Both the position numbers and the translations under genes were made by a program. 64,000 nucleotides of DNA from an uncultured Bacteroidales bacterium (GTDB taxonomy: Bacteria > Bacteroidota > Bacteroidia > Bacteroidales > UBA932): the NCBI GenBank assembly GCA_946405435.1, contig CAMJHF010000002.1, positions 140,847 through 204,846 of the forward strand. Reading direction: 5' to 3'. Numbering within the stretch: position 1 is the stretch's first letter; each line of letters begins with the position of its first letter. The notes beneath the pieces were generated by a model. That model was not told where the DNA came from. It was given only the letters and a program-made list of their open reading frames with translations, and did not search any database. Below are positions 8,465 through 17,071 of the stretch, in pieces.

Positions 8465-9494
8465 GGGCTGCCTGTTTGCGCTTGCGGTAGCGGTCGAGGG
8501 CCAGCTGCTGCATGTCGCGAACCTCGTCCCTTTCGTCCACGATCTCGTTGCCCAGGATGGTCTCGATGACGTCTTCCAGTGTGAGAATGCCCTGGAAGGC
8601 ACCATATTCGTCGATTATCACGCTGATGGGCTCGTCCTTCGAAATCATCTCGTTCCAGATCAGGTCCAGGGGCGTTTCGTCGGTGAAGGATGCGATGTCG
8701 CGGCGCAGGTCGCCGAGGGTTACGTCGAATTTATCTTCGGCAATAAGCTGCAGGGCTTCCATCCGGAGGATGTATCCGGTTATATACTCATCGTTGTCGG
8801 CGTAGACGGGGATGCGGCTGTGGTGCAGGTAGCGTTTGTCTTTGTAGAAACGCTTGAGCGTCATGGATTCTGGGGCTATGGCGCAAACCACGCGCGGAGT
8901 CATGGCGTCGTAGGCCTTCATCTCGTCGAGGGAGATGATGTTCTGGATCACTTCGTTCTCGTCCTCGTCAAGTTCGCCGGACTCTTCCGCCACGTCGGCC
9001 ATGGCGCTGACTTCCTCGCGGGATATGGTGGAATCCGTATCGTCGGGGGATATCCTCTTCTGCAGCCATTCTACGGCGATGACTATTGGATACAGGCAGA
9101 AAATCAGCACTTTGATGGTGCGGGCCGTAAAGCCCATGAGACTCTTCCAGCGTGCGGTGCCAAGATTCTTGGGTATGATCTCGGAAAACACCAGGATGAG
9201 TATTGTGGTTATCGCACTCACAAGTCCGAACCATTCATTGCCGAAGACCAGCGTGGCCTGGCGGCCTACTCCGGCGGCGCCGATGGTGTTGGCTATGGTA
9301 TTGAGTGAAAGGATTGCGGCCAGCGGACGGGAAGTGTCGGTTTTGAATTTCTTCATCAGGGCCGCAGGCTTGTATCCTTCTTCTTCCTTCATGGTTATAT
9401 AGGAAATGGGGGTGCTCATCAGCGTGGCCTCCAGCACGGAGCAGAGGAACGAGATGAGCATAGCGCTCAGAAGGAATACGAACAAAAGGACCAT
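8454..9494 (-). CDS. CNNM/CBS-domain membrane protein (hemolysin C/CorB-like)
   Basis: A 346-residue membrane protein. Residues 1 to about 150 form the CNNM transmembrane domain (DUF21): four hydrophobic segments with SEIIPKNLGTARW. Then come an acidic linker (ESGELDEDENEV) and a CBS pair (MTPRVVCAI, RIPVYAD, EYGAFQGILTLEDVIETILG). Proteins of this family are linked to magnesium and other cation export or homeostasis. The small C-terminal CorC_HlyC domain of longer homologues is missing, and the protein ends in a basic tail. A TATCTTTG box stands 8 bases upstream of the ATG. The 3' end overlaps the convergent gene. Confidence 0.88.
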   Translation of the reverse strand: MVLLFVFLLSAMLISFLCSVLEATLMSTPISYITMKEEEGYKPAALMKKFKTDTSRPLAAILSLNTIANTIGAAGVGRQATLVFGNEWFGLVSAITTILILVFSEIIPKNLGTARWKSLMGFTARTIKVLIFCLYPIVIAVEWLQKRISPDDTDSTISREEVSAMADVAEESGELDEDENEVIQNIISLDEMKAYDAMTPRVVCAIAPESMTLKRFYKDKRYLHHSRIPVYADNDEYITGYILRMEALQLIAEDKFDVTLGDLRRDIASFTDETPLDLIWNEMISKDEPISVIIDEYGAFQGILTLEDVIETILGNEIVDERDEVRDMQQLALDRYRKRKQAAPKA

Positions 9495-9502
9495 ACAATC
9501 TG

Positions 9503-9510
9503 CAAAGATA
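9503..9510 (-). promoter_or_regulatory. -7 promoter box for the CNNM gene
   Basis: TATCTTTG on the minus strand, ending 8 bases before the ATG at 9494. Confidence 0.65.
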
Positions 9511-9788
9511 AGTCTTTATTTGCTTAAAATCAACGGCTCCCGGAGGATTTGAAACGGTAGGAGAAAAACTGTTAAGTCCCATCCTGGTTTGTTTCGAAGG
9601 GTTGTATCTCAGGTTGAGGCTGGGGGTGAAGTAGCAGACGAAGTTGGAAGTCTTGCCGGAAGCGACTGCCTTGCCTTTTTTGCCGAAAGGGTGCGGACGG
9701 TACGTCCATGAACCATGCCGGCACGAGCCGCATCGGCAGGGAGGCAATCATCTCCTTCCAGGCCGACTGACACGCTGGACAATAAAGG

Positions 9789-9820
9789 ACGAGAGGGTGG
9801 CCATGCGGTCACCCTCTCGT
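9789..9820 (-). terminator. intrinsic terminator after recA
   Basis: A perfect 11-base-pair stem (ACGAGAGGGTG with CACCCTCTCGT) around a 10-base loop, starting 19 bases past the recA stop. On the minus strand it is followed by CCTTTATT, a weak T-tract. A smaller hairpin (GACGC-TGG-GCGTC, 9828-9840) overlaps the recA stop. Confidence 0.75.
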
Positions 9821-9838
9821 TTGGTTTGACGCTGGGCG

Positions 9839-10867
9839 TCAGTCTTTTACATTAGCCAATTGCTCGCGCACAAGGGACTCGATCTCGTCGCAGAGCTCGG
9901 GATTGTCGCGGAGCAGTTGCTTGACGGAGGCAAGGCCCTGGGCCAGTTTCTCGCCGTTGTAGCTGAACCATGAGCCGCTCTTGTGGATGATGTCCAGCTC
10001 GATGGCCAGGTCGGCTATTTCGGCAACATGGCTGATGCCCTCGCCATAAACGATGTCGAATTCCGCCTTCTTGAAGGGGGGAGCCATCTTGTTCTTGACG
10101 ACCTTCACGCGGGTGCGGTTGCCGGTGGCCTCGTCGCCATCCTTGAGCTGGGTGGTGCGGCGGACGTCGATGCGCACGGAAGCGTAGAACTTGAGGGCGT
10201 TGCCGCCGGTGGTGGTCTCGGGGTTTCCGAACATGATGCCTATCTTCTCACGCAGCTGGTTGATGAAGATGCAGCAGGTGTTGGTCTTGGAGATGTTGGC
10301 GGTGAGCTTGCGGAGAGCCTGGCTCATCAGGCGGGCCTGGAGGCCGACTTTGTTGTCTCCCATTTCCCCTTCGATTTCGGCCTTGGGGGTAAGTGCGGCG
10401 ACAGAGTCGATGACGACAATGTCGATGGCGCCGCTGCGGATGAGGTTGTCGGCAATCTCAAGAGCCTGCTCGCCGTTGTCGGGCTGGCTGATGAGGAGAG
10501 TTTCCAGATTCACTCCGAGAGCCTGGGCGTAACTGCGGTCGAATGCGTGCTCGGCATCGATCATAGCGGCTATTCCACCCATCTTCTGGGCCTCTGCGAT
10601 TGCGTGGATGGCAAGGGTGGTCTTGCCGCTGGATTCCGGACCGTAGATTTCGATTATTCGGCCGCGGGGGTAACCACCGATGCCCAGGGCATGGTCGAGG
10701 GCTACGGAGCCGCTCGGAATAACCTGGACGTCCCATTGTGGCTGATCTCCCAGCTTCATAATCGTTCCTTTTCCGAAATCTTTCTCGATCTTGTCGATCG
10801 TGGCCTGCAATGCCTTGAGTTTGGCGGCATTGACATCGGTGGCCTGTGTTTCAATTTCTTTAGCCAT
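9839..10867 (-). CDS. recA: RecA recombinase
   Basis: RecA polymerises on single-stranded DNA, catalyses strand exchange and triggers SOS cleavage. The 342 residues show the full core: [11 protein letters not shown], Walker [10 protein letters not shown], the DAEHAFD segment, Walker [14 protein letters not shown], loop L1 (EIEGEMGD), [10 protein letters not shown] and L2 ([19 protein letters not shown]). The C-terminus is short and acidic. It is monocistronic, with a -7 box 27 bases upstream and a clear terminator. recX lies about 3.5 kb away on the other strand in the rlmN run, not behind recA. I see no obvious SOS operator in the short leader. Confidence 0.98.
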   Translation of the reverse strand: MAKEIETQATDVNAAKLKALQATIDKIEKDFGKGTIMKLGDQPQWDVQVIPSGSVALDHALGIGGYPRGRIIEIYGPESSGKTTLAIHAIAEAQKMGGIAAMIDAEHAFDRSYAQALGVNLETLLISQPDNGEQALEIADNLIRSGAIDIVVIDSVAALTPKAEIEGEMGDNKVGLQARLMSQALRKLTANISKTNTCCIFINQLREKIGIMFGNPETTTGGNALKFYASVRIDVRRTTQLKDGDEATGNRTRVKVVKNKMAPPFKKAEFDIVYGEGISHVAEIADLAIELDIIHKSGSWFSYNGEKLAQGLASVKQLLRDNPELCDEIESLVREQLANVKD

Positions 10868-10894
10868 AACGTGTGGTTTTAATATTTACAATTA

Positions 10895-10902
10895 CAAATA
10901 TA
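10895..10902 (-). promoter_or_regulatory. -7 promoter box for recA
   Basis: TATATTTG on the minus strand, 27 bases before the recA ATG, giving a short leader of about 20 bases. It sits only 13 bases from the divergent rlmN box. Confidence 0.65.
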
Positions 10903-10915
10903 AGAGAAAAATCCT

Positions 10916-10923
10916 TATTTTTG
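10916..10923 (+). promoter_or_regulatory. -7 promoter box for the rlmN run
   Basis: TATTTTTG ends 4 bases before the rlmN GTG, which implies transcription starting on the start codon itself. Confidence 0.65.
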
Positions 10924-10927
10924 TATT

Positions 10928-11938
10928 GTGAAAACAAAGTTGCTCGGAAAAACTCCGGACGAGCTGGTCGCGGTTGCATCTGGCTGCGGGCTTAAGCCTT
11001 TTGTAGGAAGACAGCTTGCAGAGTGGCTCTATGTCAAAAGGGCTGCCGACTGGTCCCGGATGGGCAATATCTCCAATGCTGCCAAGACCAGGCTGCAGGA
11101 AGAGTATGAGCTCGGGACATCAGCTCCGGTGGGCAGTGCCCTTTCTTCGGACGGCACTGCAAAATATCTTTTCGATGTGGGAGAAGGCCGCTGCGTAGAG
11201 TCGGTAGTCATCCCGGACGAGGACAGGAAAACCCTGTGCGTAAGTTCCCAGGCCGGCTGCAAGATGGGCTGCAGGTTCTGCATGACCGGCCGCCAGGGCT
11301 GGCACGGCAACCTTGACGCGGCGGATATCCTTAACCAGTTCATCAGCATACCCGAGGCTTCCGAGCTTACGAATGCTGTCTTCATGGGGATGGGGGAGCC
11401 GCTGGACAATTACGAGGCCGTAGACCGCGCCATTCGCATACTCACGGCCGAAAACGGCTTCGGCTGGAGCCCCAAGCGCATCACCCTGAGCACAATAGGT
11501 GTCGTGCCGGTGCTCAAGCGCTTCCTCGATGAGCATCGCTGCCATCTGGCGGTGAGCCTGCACAATCCTTTCCCGGAGGAACGCCTGGACATGATGCCCG
11601 TCCAGAAAGCGTGGCCTCTGGAGGAGGTCATCAATCTTATCCGGCAGTACGATTTTAGCGGACAGCGCCGGGTGAGCTTTGAATATACCATGTTTGCCGG
11701 TTGGAACGATGACAAGCGCCACGCCGACGCCCTTATCCGCCTTCTGGGGGGGCTGGAGTGCCGGGTGAACCTCATCCGTTTCCACAAGATTCCGGATTTC
11801 CCGTACGAGTGTGCGCCTGCCGTGCGGATGGAAGAGTTCAAGAACCGTCTAAACAATCACGGAGTAATATGTACCATCAGAGCTTCACGGGGAGAGGATA
11901 TCCTTGCCGCCTGCGGAATGCTTGCAGGGCAGCGGTAG
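10928..11938 (+). CDS. rlmN: 23S rRNA A2503 / tRNA A37 C2-methyltransferase RlmN
   Basis: RlmN is a radical SAM methyltransferase that methylates C2 of A2503 in 23S rRNA and A37 of some tRNAs. The 336 residues contain the N-terminal helical domain (EWLYVKRAADW), the CxxxCxxC cluster motif CKMGCRFC, GMGEPLDNY, the ITLSTIGVVP segment and the C-terminal CTIRASRGEDILAACG with the mechanistic cysteine. It begins with GTG. The -7 box 4 bases upstream leaves no room for an earlier start, and homologues begin at the same place. It heads a tightly overlapping run through to 17071. Confidence 0.95.
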   Translation: MKTKLLGKTPDELVAVASGCGLKPFVGRQLAEWLYVKRAADWSRMGNISNAAKTRLQEEYELGTSAPVGSALSSDGTAKYLFDVGEGRCVESVVIPDEDRKTLCVSSQAGCKMGCRFCMTGRQGWHGNLDAADILNQFISIPEASELTNAVFMGMGEPLDNYEAVDRAIRILTAENGFGWSPKRITLSTIGVVPVLKRFLDEHRCHLAVSLHNPFPEERLDMMPVQKAWPLEEVINLIRQYDFSGQRRVSFEYTMFAGWNDDKRHADALIRLLGGLECRVNLIRFHKIPDFPYECAPAVRMEEFKNRLNNHGVICTIRASRGEDILAACGMLAGQR

Positions 11939-14358
11939 CCTTTTTCGCCGCTTTCCTTGTCGTTTCTCCGGCATTCGGACAAGAGTACCCCAACGGACTG
12001 TCCATAGACAGCGTTGATCCGGCGGCGGACGCCGCCATCATATCCAAGATGCGTTCCAGGATGGATTCCATCCATATCAAGGAGCATCGTCCCGCCGTCG
12101 CCCTGGTGCTCAGCGGCGGAGGGGCCAAGGGCGCCGCACATGTCGGCGTGCTCAGATACCTCGAAGAGCAGGGCATTCCCATAGACATGGTTTGCGGTAC
12201 CAGCATAGGCGGTCTCGTGGGCGGAATGACTGCCCTGGGCTACGATTCTATGTATCTTGACTCCCTTTTCCGCCACCAGGACTGGAGCCGTATGCTCACG
12301 GACCGCATCGACCAGTCTTATTATTCCTATTCACGGAAACGCTACAAGGAAACCTACTCGCTGGCTATCCCTTTCCACTATGCCAAGAAGGATTTCCAGT
12401 CGCGCATAGACGACCAGATCCTGTATGTGGACGGAGGCAAGCATTCCGTCCTGGGCGAGAACAGTCTTGTCAGTTCGCTGCCCTCCGGCTATGTCTACGG
12501 ATTCAATGTCAACAACTTGCTCTCCAGCGTGTCGGTCGGCTACCAGGACGCCATGTCATTCGCAGACCTGCCCATACCGTTTTTCTGCGTCGCTGCCGAC
12601 ATCGTGAGCCTCAAGGCCAAGAACTGGTCGTCCGGCTCGCTCAAGGACGCCATGCGCTCGACCATGAGCATCCCCGGACTGTTCAAGCCCGTGCGCTACA
12701 GGGGCACAATCCTGGTTGACGGCGGAGTGCGCAACAACTTCCCGGTGGATATCGCGAGGGCCATGGGCGCCGACATCGTGATAGGTGTGGACCTTTCCGA
12801 CCTCAATCTTACATATTCGCAGGTCAACAACCTGGGCGATATACTGATGCAGTTCATCGACATGCTCGGCAAGACCACGTTCGACAAGAATGTAGGCGAG
12901 GCCGACGTGTTCATCAAGCCTGTGCTGTCCGAGTACAACATGCTGAGTTTCACTCCGGACGCTATCGACACCATGATCGACCGCGGTTATGCGGCAGCCA
13001 GCCGCAAGGCCGAGGAACTGGCGGAGATAAAAGAACTCACCAAGGGTGCCGACATGTCCCTTCAGTCTCCCCGGGCCACGGACATCGGGCAGGAGGCGGT
13101 CCCTGTTTATTCCATCGAATTCACGGGCCTTACCAATTCCGAGTCCAGGATGCTCCATCGCAAGATCAAACTCAAGGCGGGAGACAGCGTGACCAAAGAT
13201 GAAATGCAGCGCGTGATGTCCCTCATCCAGGCGACCGGCTGCTTCTCTTCGGTGACTTACAATATCCTTGGCCACGAGGCCCCGTACCGCCTTGTCATCA
13301 ATTGCGTCAAAGGCCCCCGCGACCAGTTCGGCATGGGGGTGCGCCTCGACACCGAGGAGTGGCCTTCCTTCATTTTCAACGTCGGGCTTAACGCTCACAA
13401 GCTGAGCGGCGTCAAACTGGACCTGGACGCCAAGATCGGGCGCAACCAGATGTTTTCGGTCCGTTCCGCACTTGACGTATCCTGGCTTCCTACCTTGAAT
13501 CTGGACGCCACCCTTAGGAATGTGTCTTCGACCCTCATCACCGACCTTGGCGAGGTCGGCAACGAAGCCCGCTGGTGGGGACATGCCGAGAGGCTGTATC
13601 TGTCCAACATCAGCTGGACGAGCGTGGACATAAAGGCCGGAGTCCAGCTCCGGCAGTTTTTCCTGCCTTACGGCACTGCCTATGGAGCATCCATATATTC
13701 AATGGATTATCTGCTTACGAGGGGCGGCTATCTGGGCTATTTCGCCAACGGAACCGTGTACACTTACGACAGGTCGAATTACCCGTCCCGGGGCGTAGAT
13801 CTCAATTTCGGGTATGAGAACGATTTCCGCAAGCTGAAGAGCACCAGCTTCTCTCCGCTCCGTACGGCCTATCTTAACTTCACCTCCGTGGTCCCGATGG
13901 GAAAGCACTTTGCGCTGGTCCCCGACCTGCACATGAGGGCCCTGTTCGGCAACCCTGAAAAGCCAAGTCACGATAAGTCTCCGGACCTGACATACTCGCT
14001 CGCGCACCAGAATTATGTGGGCGGCATGCTGGCTAACCGATATATACCCGGGCAGATTCCCTTCATTGGTTTCGGAGACGTCTACCAGGCCGATCCGTAC
14101 GTTGCCGTGCTAGGCCTGGGGCTTCGCGCCCAGATAGGCAGGAACCTGTTCCTCACGGCCTCCGGCGCTTATTTCCGGGAGGAGGAGAATCTCTCCGGAT
14201 TCCTGGATACGTTGCTTCCCACATTATGGGGCGCAGGTTTCGAGATAGGATACAATACTCCGATAGGTCCCATAAAGGTCGTCACCAGCTGGTCAGACCG
14301 TTTCCATGACTGGAAGCGCGACCTCGGCCTCTACGTTTCTTTCGGATTCGACTTCTGA
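11869..14358 (+). CDS. patatin-like phospholipase with outer-membrane barrel
   Basis: An 829-residue protein combining a patatin lipase domain with a C-terminal BamA/PlpD-like barrel. I chose the ATG at 11869, inside the end of rlmN, because it gives a signal peptide ending near SPAFGQ. The patatin domain (about 70 to 270) has the oxyanion loop LSGGGAKGAAHVG, the nucleophile elbow GTSIGG and the catalytic DGGVRNNFP. A POTRA-like domain (about 410 to 480) and a beta-barrel (about 490 to 829) follow, ending in aromatic YVSFGFDF, a typical barrel assembly signal. It likely sits in the outer membrane and hydrolyses phospholipids. recX begins 2 bases after its stop. Confidence 0.88.
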   Translation: MYHQSFTGRGYPCRLRNACRAAVAFFAAFLVVSPAFGQEYPNGLSIDSVDPAADAAIISKMRSRMDSIHIKEHRPAVALVLSGGGAKGAAHVGVLRYLEEQGIPIDMVCGTSIGGLVGGMTALGYDSMYLDSLFRHQDWSRMLTDRIDQSYYSYSRKRYKETYSLAIPFHYAKKDFQSRIDDQILYVDGGKHSVLGENSLVSSLPSGYVYGFNVNNLLSSVSVGYQDAMSFADLPIPFFCVAADIVSLKAKNWSSGSLKDAMRSTMSIPGLFKPVRYRGTILVDGGVRNNFPVDIARAMGADIVIGVDLSDLNLTYSQVNNLGDILMQFIDMLGKTTFDKNVGEADVFIKPVLSEYNMLSFTPDAIDTMIDRGYAAASRKAEELAEIKELTKGADMSLQSPRATDIGQEAVPVYSIEFTGLTNSESRMLHRKIKLKAGDSVTKDEMQRVMSLIQATGCFSSVTYNILGHEAPYRLVINCVKGPRDQFGMGVRLDTEEWPSFIFNVGLNAHKLSGVKLDLDAKIGRNQMFSVRSALDVSWLPTLNLDATLRNVSSTLITDLGEVGNEARWWGHAERLYLSNISWTSVDIKAGVQLRQFFLPYGTAYGASIYSMDYLLTRGGYLGYFANGTVYTYDRSNYPSRGVDLNFGYENDFRKLKSTSFSPLRTAYLNFTSVVPMGKHFALVPDLHMRALFGNPEKPSHDKSPDLTYSLAHQNYVGGMLANRYIPGQIPFIGFGDVYQADPYVAVLGLGLRAQIGRNLFLTASGAYFREEENLSGFLDTLLPTLWGAGFEIGYNTPIGPIKVVTSWSDRFHDWKRDLGLYVSFGFDF

Positions 14359-14359
14359 T

Positions 14360-14812
14360 ATGGATGAAAAGCAGAAAAAGGTTCTGAACCGCCTGGAAGC
14401 GATGTGTTCCCGAAGGGAATACTGCAGGAAGGACATATGCGAAAAAGCCCTCAAGGCCCTGGACGGCGACGCCCGGGCGGCACAGGAGATTCTGGACTCC
14501 CTTGCCGGTAACCGGTTCGTCGACGACGGGCGTTATGCCGGAGCTTTTGCCCGCGAAAAGGCGCAGCTGGACGGATGGGGGCCTCACAAGATTCGCCATG
14601 CTCTGAGGGCAAAGGGGATAGAGCCGTCTCTCATAGAGGAAGCGATAGGGACCGTCGATATTCAGGAATCGGCGCAGAAACTGGATAAGCTTCTGCAGGC
14701 CAAAGCCCGCAGCCTTGAGGGAGATCCTCAGAGAAAACTGAAACTTATTAAATTTGCGCTTTCGCGCGGATATGATTATGACCAGGTCCGAGACCATATT
14801 TCTCTATACTGA
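14360..14812 (+). CDS. recX: RecX family regulatory protein
   Basis: RecX modulates RecA filaments. The 150-residue protein consists of helical repeats with family signatures [46 protein letters not shown] and [16 protein letters not shown] start it at the ATG 2 bases past the patatin stop; starts further upstream lie within the patatin barrel and add nothing. It overlaps rnhA by about 40 bases. In many bacteria recX follows recA; here it is separated from recA by a divergent promoter and two genes. Confidence 0.9.
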   Translation: MDEKQKKVLNRLEAMCSRREYCRKDICEKALKALDGDARAAQEILDSLAGNRFVDDGRYAGAFAREKAQLDGWGPHKIRHALRAKGIEPSLIEEAIGTVDIQESAQKLDKLLQAKARSLEGDPQRKLKLIKFALSRGYDYDQVRDHISLY

Positions 14813-15269
14813 CGGCGCAGCCAGCGGCAATCCCGGACCCGGCGGATGGGGAGCAGTCCTGCGCTGCGGCGATCTCAGGAAGGAGATGAGCGGAGGCTTC
14901 GCCCTTACCACAAACAACCGCATGGAACTGCTGGCGGTGATAAAGGGGCTCGAGGCCATCCGCTGGGAGGGTGCAAACGTCGAAGTCTGGAGCGATTCGC
15001 AGTACGTTGTGAATACCCTTACCCAAGGGTGGAAACGCAAGAAAAACGGCGACCTCTGGGCCCGGTACGATGCTGTATCCGCCGGATTCAACATCAGGTT
15101 CCACTGGCTCAAGGGCCATGCCGGCCACCCCGAAAATGAACGATGTGACAGGCTTGCCGTGGCGGCATATTCCGTGCCGGGGCTTCCTGCCGACGAAGGA
15201 TATATAAATACTTTAACAGATACATTGTATGCAAAAGAAGAGACCAATAGTGGGAATAACCCAGGGTGA
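14772..15269 (+). CDS. rnhA: ribonuclease HI
   Basis: RNase HI cleaves RNA in RNA/DNA hybrids. The about 165 residues show the four acidic active-site positions: [16 protein letters not shown] (Asp), [13 protein letters not shown] (Glu), SDSQYVVN (Asp) and [10 protein letters not shown] (Asp), plus the handle segment [13 protein letters not shown]. Two ATGs, 14772 and 14778, are equally possible; both lie inside recX. The 3' end overlaps pdxA by 41 bases in another frame. Confidence 0.93.
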   Translation: MIMTRSETIFLYTDGAASGNPGPGGWGAVLRCGDLRKEMSGGFALTTNNRMELLAVIKGLEAIRWEGANVEVWSDSQYVVNTLTQGWKRKKNGDLWARYDAVSAGFNIRFHWLKGHAGHPENERCDRLAVAAYSVPGLPADEGYINTLTDTLYAKEETNSGNNPG

Positions 15270-16320
15270 CTCAAACGGAATAGGATATGAGGTCATCATA
15301 AAAGCGATATCGGATCCAAGGGTGCTGGAGTTCTTCACTCCGGTGGTCTATGGATCTTCCAAACTCTTCGGTTTTTACCGCAAGACGATTCCGGAAATAG
15401 AGCAGATGGACACCAACGTCATCACATCCGCTTCCGATGCCAAGCCAAAGCGGATCAATATCCTCAACTGCCTGCCTGACAATGTGTATGCAGAGCCAGG
15501 ACAGGCCACTCCGGAGTCGGCCAAAGCCGCCATCACGGCTCTTGACAAGGCCGTGCAGGACATCAAGGCAGGGCTTATCGACGTGCTTGTGACCGGCCCT
15601 ATCAACAAGAAGGCAATGTCGGGGCAGGGCTTCGGCTTCCCCGGGCACACTGAGTATCTTCAGCAGCAGTTCGGCGTGAAGGACGTTACCATGCTTATGA
15701 CCAGCCATCGGCTCCGCCTTGGCGTGGTGACCGGCCACATCCCCCTCAAGGAAGTCCCCGGCTCCATTTCCAAGGACAAAATCGTGAGCAAACTCCGTCT
15801 CATGAACCAGTCCCTCAAAGAGGATTTCTGCATTGACCAGCCTCGCATTGCGGTGCTCAGCCTCAATCCCCACAGCGGTGACGGCGGCCTGCTCGGGACG
15901 GAAGAACAGGACATTATCATCCCGGCCGTGGCTGAGGCTACCGCCGAGGGCATCCTTGCCTTTGGGCCTTTCAGTCCGGACGGATTCTTCGGACTTGGCC
16001 ACTATGAGCGTTTCGACGCCACCCTCGCTATGTACCACGACCAGGGTCTGGCTCCGTTCAAAGCCCTGTCCTTCGAGGACGGCGTCAATTACACGGCCGG
16101 CCTTCCTATCGTGAGGACTTCTCCCGACCACGGAACCGCATACGATATGGCCGGACACGACGAGGCCGATCCCCAGTCCATGCGCTCGGCCATCTTTACC
16201 GCCATCGACATCTTCAATGCAAAAGCAGAATATGCCGCATTGCAGGACGGAAAGATGGAGGAAAGACATTTGGAAGGATCAGAGCGCAGGGAACGCTCCG
16301 GAAGACCGCAGATAGCATGA
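15229..16320 (+). CDS. pdxA: 4-hydroxythreonine-4-phosphate dehydrogenase PdxA
   Basis: PdxA oxidises 4-phosphohydroxy-threonine in the DXP-dependent pyridoxal phosphate pathway. The 363 residues show [40 protein letters not shown] with a metal-binding His, [22 protein letters not shown] and [12 protein letters not shown] with the second metal His. The last 20 or so residues form a charged tail beyond the usual end. It starts inside the end of rnhA and is followed after 4 bases by a PAP2 gene. Confidence 0.95.
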   Translation: MQKKRPIVGITQGDSNGIGYEVIIKAISDPRVLEFFTPVVYGSSKLFGFYRKTIPEIEQMDTNVITSASDAKPKRINILNCLPDNVYAEPGQATPESAKAAITALDKAVQDIKAGLIDVLVTGPINKKAMSGQGFGFPGHTEYLQQQFGVKDVTMLMTSHRLRLGVVTGHIPLKEVPGSISKDKIVSKLRLMNQSLKEDFCIDQPRIAVLSLNPHSGDGGLLGTEEQDIIIPAVAEATAEGILAFGPFSPDGFFGLGHYERFDATLAMYHDQGLAPFKALSFEDGVNYTAGLPIVRTSPDHGTAYDMAGHDEADPQSMRSAIFTAIDIFNAKAEYAALQDGKMEERHLEGSERRERSGRPQIA

Positions 16321-16324
16321 CGGC

Positions 16325-17071
16325 ATGAGGCGTCTGCTGCTTGTCATCCTCTGCTTCCTGCCTTTCATGCCTGCCGGCGCGCAGTATTCCGGCAGTTTCA
16401 AAGCCACGGGCCTGATAGCGCCGGCAGTTCTGGCCGGCGCGGGGCTTGGCATACATTATCTGGGACATGACGCCGTCGAGATTCCCGTGAGGAACTGGGT
16501 TCAGCAGGATTTCAGAAAAGGCGCTCCGCATCACGATATAGGTTCGTGGGTGCAGTATGCGCCGACGGCCATGCACCTGACGCTCGGCCTTGCCGGCGTG
16601 CAGTCGCGCCACTCATTTGCAGACCGGGCTGTCGAATCCGGCATCGCCCATCTGTCCGCCCTTGCCCTGAGCCGCATCCCAAAGCTCATCTTCCATTCCC
16701 TAAGGCCCGACGGGGGAGACTACAAGTCCTTTCCTTCCGGTCATTCCATACTGGCTTTCACGGGCGCTGAACTGGTGAGGGCCGATTATGGTGCAGGATG
16801 GGCCGCCGGAGCTTATGCCGCAGCGGTTTTCGTGGGGGCGGACCGCATCTATGCCGACAGGCACTGGCTGGGGGACATACTGGCCGGTGCAGGACTTGGC
16901 ATACTGTCGGCCAGGATCGGAGTGTGGCTTCTGGAGCCTGTGAAGGATCTGTTCAATATCCCGGACACATCATGGGACGGTCTGGGCGGCGGACGGGTTC
17001 AGGTAACGATAGTTCCCCTCGCCGATCCTTTCGCGCATACATATGCAGCTTCAATCGGGCTTGTTTTCTGA
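16325..17071 (+). CDS. PAP2-family phosphatase, exported or membrane-bound
   Basis: A 248-residue PAP2 superfamily protein with an N-terminal signal-like segment (LLLVILCFLPFMPAGAQ). Motifs are KLIFHSLRP (motif 1), SFPSGHS (motif 2, canonical) and RIYADRHWLGD (motif 3). It is more polar than the PAP2 protein at 1174-1806 and the two are not close copies. It may be a periplasmic lipid phosphatase or acid phosphatase; the substrate is unknown. It ends the rlmN run, and its 3' end overlaps the convergent M64 gene by 21 bases. Confidence 0.85.
   Translation: MRRLLLVILCFLPFMPAGAQYSGSFKATGLIAPAVLAGAGLGIHYLGHDAVEIPVRNWVQQDFRKGAPHHDIGSWVQYAPTAMHLTLGLAGVQSRHSFADRAVESGIAHLSALALSRIPKLIFHSLRPDGGDYKSFPSGHSILAFTGAELVRADYGAGWAAGAYAAAVFVGADRIYADRHWLGDILAGAGLGILSARIGVWLLEPVKDLFNIPDTSWDGLGGGRVQVTIVPLADPFAHTYAASIGLVF

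Larger units (their letters stand above)
9495..9838. other. intergenic stretch with recA terminator and an unexplained sequence block
   Basis: This 344-base gap between recA and the CNNM gene is the longest non-coding stretch in the window. Its left end holds the CNNM promoter (9503-9510) and its right end the recA terminator (9789-9820). The middle, about 9535 to 9760, contains no convincing gene. On the minus strand it can be read as a short open peptide-like stretch without a family I know. A short motif near 9536-9560 resembles a tRNA T-arm, but no tRNA can be folded there. It may be an intergenic repeat or the relic of an insertion. Confidence 0.4.

Noticed and set aside
9536..9560. T-arm-like motif that might be a tRNA fragment or attachment site
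   Set aside because: The T-stem does not pair properly, no acceptor or anticodon arm can be found, and there is no integrase nearby.
9983..10882. About 300-codon plus-strand frame opposite recA
   Set aside because: recA is unmistakable on the other strand; the opposing frame has no motifs and no promoter.
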